From Alteriqipengyuania bathyomarina_B (lineage in GTDB: Bacteria; Pseudomonadota; Alphaproteobacteria; Sphingomonadales; Sphingomonadaceae): 64,000 nt of DNA. How positions within the stretch are numbered: the stretch's first letter is position 1; every line of letters begins with the position of its first letter. The notes beneath the pieces were generated by a model. The model was given only the letters and a program-made list of their open reading frames with translations. It did no database searches and was not told where the DNA came from. The translations under genes were made by a program, and so were the position numbers. The DNA is taken from NCBI RefSeq assembly GCF_038594605.1, contig NZ_JBCFZM010000001.1, forward strand, positions 1,302,001 to 1,366,000, in the 5' to 3' direction. Of the stretch, positions 54,701-61,859 are shown in pieces.

Positions 54701-55534
54701 TCAGCGCTTCTTGAACAGCAGCGTCATCCGGTCGCTTTCGCCCACCGCCGCCGCTTCGGCGACATCGCCGCTATTGCTCGGCGGCAGGGTCCACACACCG
54801 CCTTCCCAGTTGGACGGATCGGCGGGGTTGGCGTTGATGTCGCTCATCCCCACCAGTTCGAAGCCATGCGCCTCGACCAGCGCGATGACATCGCTCTGCC
54901 GCAGATAGCCCTTGCCGCCGGTGGTATAGTCGCCCGGCGCATCTTCCTTCGCGCGGTGCTGCACGATGCCGAGCATCCCGTCGTCCTTCAGCATCGAGCG
55001 GATGCGGGTGAGTTCGGTATAGAGCACGCCCGAGCGCAGCAGGTTGTGCATCTCGCGGAAGATCAGCGCGCGATCGACGCTGCCCTGCATCGCTTCGGGC
55101 ACATCCTGCGAGCCATAGACGCTCGTCGGTGCGCCGGTCAGGTTCCACTTCGGCGAATTTTCGGTGAAGTTGCCGGGCAGCCCGCCGAAATAGTTCGCGA
55201 AACGCTCCCCATCGGCGGCGGCGGGATCGGGCGTCAGGCCGATATAGCGCCCCTCGCTGCCCAGATAGGGCACCAGGATGCGCGTGTACCAGCCACCGGC
55301 GGGCGTGTAGTCGACGACGGTCATGCCCGGCTTCACCTGAAAGAAGTCGAGCGTTTCGAACGGGTGGCGCCACTGGTCGCGTGCCGCATCCTCGCCGCGC
55401 GCGTCGGATGCAACGGCAGCTTTGAGCGCGCCATGGTGATCGTGCCGCTCGGCGGTCACGCCCATGTGGTCATCGGCCATAGCGGGGCTCGCAAAGGCAA
55501 GGCCGGCGGCGGCAGCGAGAAGAGCAATACGCAT
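54701..55534 (-). CDS. Exported class I SAM-methyltransferase-like protein
   Basis: A 277-residue protein with a Sec signal peptide (MRIALLAAAAGLAFASPAMA, cleavage before DDH). The body looks like a class I methyltransferase: QVKPGMTVVDYTPAGGWYTRIL resembles a degenerate motif I with PAGG in place of the GxGxG turn. Later strands carry LRSGVLYTEL and LVEAHGFELVGMSD. Related exported proteins are annotated as methyltransferases in Erythrobacteraceae and Caulobacterales. SAM in the periplasm is not expected, so the activity is unclear. It may be a non-catalytic relative or bind a different ligand. A good ribosome site (GGGAG) precedes the ATG. Confidence 0.75.
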   Translation of the reverse strand: MRIALLAAAAGLAFASPAMADDHMGVTAERHDHHGALKAAVASDARGEDAARDQWRHPFETLDFFQVKPGMTVVDYTPAGGWYTRILVPYLGSEGRYIGLTPDPAAADGERFANYFGGLPGNFTENSPKWNLTGAPTSVYGSQDVPEAMQGSVDRALIFREMHNLLRSGVLYTELTRIRSMLKDDGMLGIVQHRAKEDAPGDYTTGGKGYLRQSDVIALVEAHGFELVGMSDINANPADPSNWEGGVWTLPPSNSGDVAEAAAVGESDRMTLLFKKR

Positions 55535-55651
55535 CGTGAAATCTCCCGGAATTGTCTTGTGCGCGCACCCTAGCTGCGGAGGCCCTCATGACAAGAGCCA
55601 TGGACTTAAGCCACATGCTTCCTACCTCCGGAACCAAAGGAGAATAACGAC

Positions 55652-56206
55652 ATGAGCGAGACCGCGATTTTTGGAGGCGGATGCTTCTGGTGCACCGAAG
55701 CCGTGATGAAGGACGTGATCGGCGTCGAGAGCGTCGAGAGCGGCTATATCGGCGGCGAGACCGAGAACCCGACCTACAAGCAGGTGTGTTCCGGCAATAC
55801 CGGCCATGCCGAGGCGGTGAAGGTCACCTTCGACGCAGACACCATCAGCTACGCCGAATTGCTCGACATGTTTCTCGGCACCCACGACCCGACCCAGCTG
55901 AACCGGCAGGGCAACGATGTCGGCACGCAGTATCGCAGTTCGATCTTCCCGCTCGATGCGAAACAGGCCGAGGAAGCCGAAGCCGCGATCGGGCGCTGGA
56001 ATGCCGCGAATGGTGCGATGGCAGTGACCACGATCGAAGGCATGTCCGATGGCCAGCAGACCGCCACCTGGTATTCGGCCGAGGGCTATCACCAGGATTA
56101 CTGGGACGGCGAAGGCCAGCGCAATCCCTATTGCCAGGCGACCATCCCGCCCAAGCTGATGAAGCTGCGCAAGAGCTTCCAGAAATACGTGAAGGACGAC
56201 GCCTGA
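55652..56206 (+). CDS. msrA: Peptide methionine sulfoxide reductase MsrA
   Basis: A 184-residue cytoplasmic repair enzyme reducing S-methionine sulfoxide in proteins. The nucleophile C11 lies in FGGGCFWCTE, followed by SGYIGG and the conserved GHAEAVKVTFD. The segment YSAEGYHQDYW near the C-terminus completes the active site. A further cysteine in NPYCQ could act as resolving residue. The ATG follows AAGGAG. The gene is divergent from the exported methyltransferase gene by 117 bp. The 337 bp after it are non-coding. Confidence 0.96.
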   Translation: MSETAIFGGGCFWCTEAVMKDVIGVESVESGYIGGETENPTYKQVCSGNTGHAEAVKVTFDADTISYAELLDMFLGTHDPTQLNRQGNDVGTQYRSSIFPLDAKQAEEAEAAIGRWNAANGAMAVTTIEGMSDGQQTATWYSAEGYHQDYWDGEGQRNPYCQATIPPKLMKLRKSFQKYVKDDA

Positions 56207-56543
56207 GTCGCCCGGAGCGCGTCCGGCGAAAGTGGATGCCGGTTTGGCGGTTCGGACGCGCGACCACCCAAGACGCCTGACACACCTGACACAGTGTCCA
56301 GGGGCCAAAAAGCCACCGCCGGTTCGGACGTCGAAAAAGACGACCCGGACCGGCGTTATCGTATCGTGACACACGGCGCGAGGATGGCACGCCCGCGTGC
56401 CTGTAGGACAGCGCGTTTATAAGGCGGATTCGAACTTCGGGGTTGCGCCTCGCGCGGATGGCCCCACGTTGGTGCGCATCGAATATTCCCGTGGCCGCAA
56501 TGATACTGCCGCCCTCACCCCTCAGTCAGAGAGGAAATAGCTT
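56207..56543. other. Non-coding stretch between msrA and the FKBP gene, with a tandem repeat and palindrome
   Basis: The 337 bp hold no convincing gene. Two tandem copies of CCTGACACA (56276-56293) are followed by GTGTCCAGG (56294-56302), which pairs with the second copy apart from one extra base, an operator-like arrangement. A short sequence near 56216-56250 (GCGTCCGGCGAAAGTGGATG) resembles a small repeat often seen between alphaproteobacterial genes. The FKBP promoter must lie near the end; AGAGGAAA just before its ATG is the ribosome site. Confidence 0.4.
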
Positions 56544-56981
56544 ATGCCTACAGCCAAGAACGGCGACACCGTCGCCATCGATTTCGTGGTCAAGACCGAA
56601 GCAGGCCAGGTGGTCGGCAACACCGAAGAAAGCGGCCCGCAGGTCGTCACGCTCGGCAAGCAGGAAATCTTCCCGCAGATCGAAGCCGCGCTCGACGGGA
56701 TGGAAGTCGGCTCGGTCCAGCAGGTCAAGATCGACAGCGAAAACGCCTTCGGCCCGCGCCGCGAGGAACTCGTGATCGACGTGCCCCGCGAAAACCTTCC
56801 CCCCGAGCCCGCTCCACAGCCGGGCATGCAGCTTTCGGCGCAGGGCCAGGACGGCCAGCCGATCCAGCTCGTCATCACCGAAGTGGGCGATGAAGCGGTC
56901 AAGGCCGACGGCAACCACCCGCTGGCAGGCGAAGACCTGACCTTCGGCGTGACGCTGGTCGAGATCAAGGAAGCCGCGTAA
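56544..56981 (+). CDS. FKBP-type peptidyl-prolyl isomerase (SlyD-like)
   Basis: A 145-residue protein starting with KNGDTVAIDFVVKTEAGQVV, and with EIFPQIEAALDGMEVGS and NAFGPRREE, the pattern of the SlyD-type FKBP fold with an inserted flap (about residues 70-125). Such proteins catalyse cis-trans isomerisation at proline and act as chaperones in the cytoplasm. The metal-binding His-rich tail of E. coli SlyD is absent. A strong ribosome site precedes the ATG. An intrinsic terminator follows about 90 bp after the stop. The gene stands alone. Confidence 0.92.
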   Translation: MPTAKNGDTVAIDFVVKTEAGQVVGNTEESGPQVVTLGKQEIFPQIEAALDGMEVGSVQQVKIDSENAFGPRREELVIDVPRENLPPEPAPQPGMQLSAQGQDGQPIQLVITEVGDEAVKADGNHPLAGEDLTFGVTLVEIKEAA

Positions 56982-57068
56982 TTCGCGCGAGCCTTGTGAC
57001 GGGCCGCAGTTCGATGCGGCCTGAGGACTGAAGAACTCCGTCCGATCCGGGCGGACTTTCGAACACGA

Positions 57069-57108
57069 GAAGCGGCCTCGGGCGAATGCCCTGAGGCCGC
57101 TTTTCTTT
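57069..57108 (+). terminator. Hairpin terminator after the FKBP gene
   Basis: A long stem, AAGCGGCCTC plus GGGC pairing with GCCC and GAGGCCGCTT apart from one bulged T, is followed by TTTTCTTT. It is the only strong 3' structure near the FKBP gene. Confidence 0.8.
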
Positions 57109-57256
57109 GGGGGGTTGGCGGCTGGAAGAGAGATGAGACGAGGCGCGCGCCGCTCAAATGAGAATGAGATTTAGAGTGCAAGTTTCCGACCCCATTGCGG
57201 GTATTCGTCATCACGCGAATTGATAGCGGGTCCTTTCTCTGGCAACTTGCAATTGA

Positions 57257-57712
57257 ATGATGAAACGATTTGCAATTCTCATTGTCGTGCTCGCTGCGAC
57301 CGGCTGTGGATCAGCGCAGGAGCCTTACGAAGACGATCCAAAAAGTACAAAAGCCGGTCTGATGAATGCCATTGAGAATAGAGTTGAACTTCCTGCTGGT
57401 TCGAAGCCGCTAGACCGATATGCACGCACCTATAAATTCGCCTCCGAAAATCGTATTTCTGCCGCTTATTTCATCCCTGATACCCGGTTTATAAATGATG
57501 CTTGCCAATCGGCAAAGTCGGGCGGCAGCAAAAATGGTCAGATTGTAATGCTCTGTCCGCCACCCGACGGAATGAAAGCCGGTGAGCGCCGCTGGTTCGA
57601 TCGTGAAACCTATCTCCCGGCTCAGTCGGATGGTGGTTGCAGCTACATCGAGATCGAATACAGCATCACTTTTGACACGGTAATTACGATCAGATGCAAT
57701 GGTAATGCCTAG
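57257..57712 (+). CDS. Hypothetical lipoprotein with AT-richer coding sequence
   Basis: A 151-residue protein with a signal peptide and lipobox (LAATGCGS), so it should be lipidated. The rest contains four cysteines (ACQS, MLCPPP, GGCS and RCNG), which could form disulfides. I recognise no family. The upstream region and coding sequence are clearly AT-richer than the neighbours and use codons such as AAA, TAT and ATT more often, suggesting horizontal acquisition or low expression. ATG 57257 or 57260 may serve as start. A G/C-rich nested-hairpin repeat follows before rsmB. Confidence 0.65.
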   Translation: MMKRFAILIVVLAATGCGSAQEPYEDDPKSTKAGLMNAIENRVELPAGSKPLDRYARTYKFASENRISAAYFIPDTRFINDACQSAKSGGSKNGQIVMLCPPPDGMKAGERRWFDRETYLPAQSDGGCSYIEIEYSITFDTVITIRCNGNA

Positions 57713-57784
57713 TGTCAGCTTTCCACCCGAAAACGGTCAATTCTCTTCCGACCGCCAACGCACCAGGAGGGCCACACTTTTCTC

Positions 57785-57872
57785 CTCCCCCTTGAGGGGG
57801 AGGTCGGGTGGGGGTGTGCCGAGGCCGGTGGCTTAGAGCCCCCACCCCCAACCCCTCCCCGCCGGGGAGGGG
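57785..57872. repeat. G/C-rich nested hairpin element between the lipoprotein gene and rsmB
   Basis: Hairpin 1 is CTCCCCC (57785-57791) with GGGGGAG (57796-57802). Hairpin 2 is CCCCTCCCC (57852-57860) with GGGGAGGGG (57864-57872). Between them GGGTGGGGGTG (57106-57116 offset by 700, i.e. 57806-57816) can pair with CACCCCCAACCC (57843-57854). The form is that of dispersed intergenic hairpin repeats seen in Sphingomonadales genomes; copy number cannot be judged from one window. It sits between two convergent genes and could act as a transcription barrier. Confidence 0.6.
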
Positions 57873-57882
57873 AGTTATTTGG

Positions 57883-59127
57883 CTAACTCTTGCGCCAGCG
57901 GACGATGAAGAACCCGTCGAGGCCGCCGTGTTCGGGCAGCATTCCGGGGTCGGTGCGCAGGGTGCCGTGCGCGGTGGGTGACAGGCCTGCGGGCAATTCC
58001 TCCGCCCGGATGGGATCGGGCGCGAGCGAGACCTTTTCAGCCTGCGCCTCCCCCTCCTCGCTCTCCAGCGAGCACACTGCATAAACCAGCACGCCGCCGG
58101 GCGTGAGCCAGCCGCTCGCCCGCTCGATCAGGCGCGCCTGTACCTCGGCCATCTGTTCGATCTGGCGCGGGCCGATGCGGTGGAGCACGTCGGGGTGGCG
58201 GCGCGCGGTGCCGGTCGCGGTGCAAGGCGCGTCGATCAGGATCGCGTCGAATGGCGCGGCCGGCTCCCATTTGAAGGCGTCGGCGGCGATCACCTCGGCT
58301 TCCAGCCCGGTGCGCTTGAGGTTTTCCTCCAGCAGCTTCAGCCGCTTGGCCGAAATATCGAGTGCGGTGACCTGCCATCCCTGCGCCGCCAGCTGCAGCG
58401 TCTTGCCGCCCGGTGCGGCGCACAGGTCGAGCGCGCGCCTTCCCTGCCCGTCGCCCAGCAGGCGCGCAGGCAGCGAGGCGGCGAGATCCTGCACCCACCA
58501 TGCGCCATCCTCGAACCCTTCGAGCCCGTGCACCGCCTGCCCGCGCGAGAGGCGCAGGTGGCCGGGCATCAGGCTGTCCGCGCCCAGCTTCACCGCCCAT
58601 TCGGCGGTCTGCGAGGGATCGCGCAGCGTCAGGTCGAGCGGGGGCGGTTCGGCGAGGCCTGCGACGATGGCTCCAGCGCGCTCTCCCCATCGTTGAGCTA
58701 CCGATTCTGGCAAAGTCGGGGCGGCGGGCAGTTCAACGCCGCGCTTGGTCAGCGCGCCGAACACGCCATGCGCCAACCGCTTGGGTCCGCCCGACAGCAG
58801 CGGCAGAGCGGTCGCGACCACCGCATGGGGCGGGGTGTCGAGCCGCAGCCATTGCGCCAGCATCAGCCGCAGCACGGTGCGCGGCTTGGCATCCTTGGGC
58901 AGCATCTCGCGCGTCGCGCTGTCGATCAACGCATCGAAATCGACCAGCCAGCGCAGGGTTTCCGCCGCAATCGCGCGGGCAAGCCCCGCATCGGAGGCGG
59001 GCAAACCGCGCAAGGCCGCCGCCTCGTTCTGCTCCAGCGTCTCGCCCCGGCGCAGCACGCCATCGAGCATCCGCAGCGCCGCCTTGCGCGCCGGCAAGCC
59101 CGCGATTTCGTTACCGTCTTTAGCCAC
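57883..59127 (-). CDS. rsmB: 16S rRNA (cytosine-5)-methyltransferase of the RsmB family
   Basis: A 414-residue cytoplasmic RNA methyltransferase with an N-terminal NusB-like domain (about 10-130) and a C-terminal RsmB catalytic domain. Motif I is DLCAAPGGKT (235-243). The two catalytic cysteines are C302 in DAPCTATG and C352 in YAVCSLESEE. RsmB methylates C967 of 16S rRNA in E. coli; the same target is likely but not shown. The GTG at 59127 gives MAKDGNEIAGLPARKAALRML, the family beginning. The gene is divergent from the SDHAF4-like gene with 37 bp between, so their promoters overlap. Confidence 0.93.
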   Translation of the reverse strand: MAKDGNEIAGLPARKAALRMLDGVLRRGETLEQNEAAALRGLPASDAGLARAIAAETLRWLVDFDALIDSATREMLPKDAKPRTVLRLMLAQWLRLDTPPHAVVATALPLLSGGPKRLAHGVFGALTKRGVELPAAPTLPESVAQRWGERAGAIVAGLAEPPPLDLTLRDPSQTAEWAVKLGADSLMPGHLRLSRGQAVHGLEGFEDGAWWVQDLAASLPARLLGDGQGRRALDLCAAPGGKTLQLAAQGWQVTALDISAKRLKLLEENLKRTGLEAEVIAADAFKWEPAAPFDAILIDAPCTATGTARRHPDVLHRIGPRQIEQMAEVQARLIERASGWLTPGGVLVYAVCSLESEEGEAQAEKVSLAPDPIRAEELPAGLSPTAHGTLRTDPGMLPEHGGLDGFFIVRWRKS

Positions 59128-59164
59128 GCTTGAAACCGCCGGTCGGGAAGATCATTTCTCTCAT

Positions 59165-59332
59165 ATGAAACGCGCTACCGAACGCCCCGAAGGATTCAAG
59201 AAGCCTGCGCACTGGAGCGACGATCCCCCGCCCGCGCCCGAGCCGATCGATGCGAGCGTGGATGATCCCAAGGGCCTCAGCCCCACACGCTACGGCGATT
59301 GGGTGAAAGACGGGATCGCGATCGATTTTTGA
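59165..59332 (+). CDS. DUF1674/SDHAF4-like succinate dehydrogenase assembly factor
   Basis: A 55-residue protein ending in PTRYGDWVKDGIAIDF, the hallmark of the DUF1674 family. Its eukaryotic member SDHAF4 helps assemble the flavinylated SdhA subunit. The N-terminal half is proline-rich and disordered, as usual. No sdh genes are in the window, so this gene is apart from its supposed target. The start ATG 59165 is the only suitable one. The identification by the C-terminal motif is strong despite the small size. Confidence 0.85.
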   Translation: MKRATERPEGFKKPAHWSDDPPPAPEPIDASVDDPKGLSPTRYGDWVKDGIAIDF

Positions 59333-59347
59333 CGGTCGGCCAGAGGC

Positions 59348-60736
59348 TCAAAGCTTCTCCAGCCTGATCTGCAACCCGTCCTTGGGCTGCGGGATCGGCC
59401 AGGCCTGCCAGTCGGGCGCGTAGCCTTCCACCACCTCGATCCGGTAGTTGGTCAGCATGTGCGCCATCAGGATCTTGATCTGCATGTAGGCGAAGTGGAG
59501 GCCGAGGCACATGTGCGCGCCGCCGCCGAAGGGGACCCACGCATATTTGTGGCGAGCCTTTTCCGCCTCCCGAGTGAAACGCATCGGATCGAATTTTTCG
59601 GGCGAATCCCAGATTTCCGGGTCGTTGTGAACGAAGGTCGGGTTTACGCCGACCGGCGTGCCCGCCGGGATGCGATATCCACCGAATTCGAATTCCTCCA
59701 GCGCGCGGCGCGGGATGGAGGGCACGGGCGGGATCATCCGCAGCGCTTCCTTGAACGCCATTTCGGTCAATTCGGCCTGACCCAGTTCCTCGTAATTGAG
59801 CGCGCGCCCTTCGCCGCCGGTGATCGCGCGCAGTTCCTCGCGCAGCTTCTCCTGCCATGCGGGGTTCTTGGCGAGATAATAGACCAGCGATGTCGCGGAC
59901 GAGGTGATCGTGTCGTGCGCGGCCATCATCAGGAAGTTCATGTGATCGACCACCTCGTCGACCGGCAATAGCTCGCCATCGTCGCGGGTCGCGGTCGCGA
60001 ACTGGCTGAACATGTCCTGCCCGCCGCCTTCGGCCCGGCGGCGCTGCGTTTCCTTGGTGAAATACTCGACCAGGTAAGCACGCCCATCGGTGCCGCGCTT
60101 CATCTTGGTGAAGGGCAGCGGGCGGCGGATCGGCGCGACCGAGGCCTGGACCATGTCGACGAAGGCCTGATTCACCTTGTCCGCTTCCTCGCCGAAAGGA
60201 ATGCCGATGAAGCTGTCTGCCGCAAGGTCCAGCGTCAGCTGCTTGATCGCGGGGTAGAAGCGCATCGGCCCTGCGCCCCATTGCTCCATCCGGTCGGAAA
60301 TGCCGCGGTTGAGGCTGCCGACGTAATGGCGCATCGGCTCGGGCTTGAAGGCGATAGACAGCGCCTTGCGGTCGGCCCGGTGATGGTCGAAATCCATCAG
60401 CATCAGGCCACGCGGAAACAGCTTGTCGAGGATCGGGCCCCAGCCCTGCTCGCTGGAGAAAATCTTCTGCCGGTCGAACAGCACCAACTCGTTCGCATCC
60501 GCGCCGACCAGCGCCACCACCGTGCCGCCGAACGCGTTGTTGCGATAGACGCGTCCGTATTTCTCGACCATCCCCCTGGTGAAGGCGACCGGATCGGCGA
60601 GCATCTTGAAGGTGTTGCCGACCACCGGAAGGCCGCTTTCGCCCGGGATGTGCGAGAGATCGCCCGGGCTCGGGTTATCCTCTCTCCAGTGCTGCGGGCG
60701 GGCGGATGCGGGCTGGTGAGCTGCAAGCGTGGCCAT
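59348..60736 (-). CDS. Cytochrome P450
   Basis: A 462-residue heme-thiolate monooxygenase without an N-terminal membrane anchor. The heme-binding motif FGGGAHMCLG places the thiolate at C410. The I-helix oxygen-activation motif reads AAHDT (272-276), close to the usual AGxDT, and the K-helix ExxR is EALR (330-333). The substrate cannot be told; relatives of this soluble type act on lipids, terpenoids or retinoid-like compounds. No ferredoxin or ferredoxin reductase gene is adjacent. The start at 60736 was chosen by a GGAGAGG ribosome site. Ferrochelatase lies immediately upstream on the same strand, 45 bp away. Confidence 0.93.
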   Translation of the reverse strand: MATLAAHQPASARPQHWREDNPSPGDLSHIPGESGLPVVGNTFKMLADPVAFTRGMVEKYGRVYRNNAFGGTVVALVGADANELVLFDRQKIFSSEQGWGPILDKLFPRGLMLMDFDHHRADRKALSIAFKPEPMRHYVGSLNRGISDRMEQWGAGPMRFYPAIKQLTLDLAADSFIGIPFGEEADKVNQAFVDMVQASVAPIRRPLPFTKMKRGTDGRAYLVEYFTKETQRRRAEGGGQDMFSQFATATRDDGELLPVDEVVDHMNFLMMAAHDTITSSATSLVYYLAKNPAWQEKLREELRAITGGEGRALNYEELGQAELTEMAFKEALRMIPPVPSIPRRALEEFEFGGYRIPAGTPVGVNPTFVHNDPEIWDSPEKFDPMRFTREAEKARHKYAWVPFGGGAHMCLGLHFAYMQIKILMAHMLTNYRIEVVEGYAPDWQAWPIPQPKDGLQIRLEKL

Positions 60737-60781
60737 TGAGTGTCCTCTCCTTATTGACCCCAATGTAAGTTATTTACGCGC

Positions 60782-61828
<1,047 letters not shown>

Positions 61829-61859
61829 GCGTTTCGCCAACGCGATGGAAGGCGACGCG

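Noticed and set aside
56216..56250. Dispersed repeat resembling a common alphaproteobacterial intergenic element
   Set aside because: Only one copy is visible and the match is from memory, so it is only mentioned within the non-coding entry.
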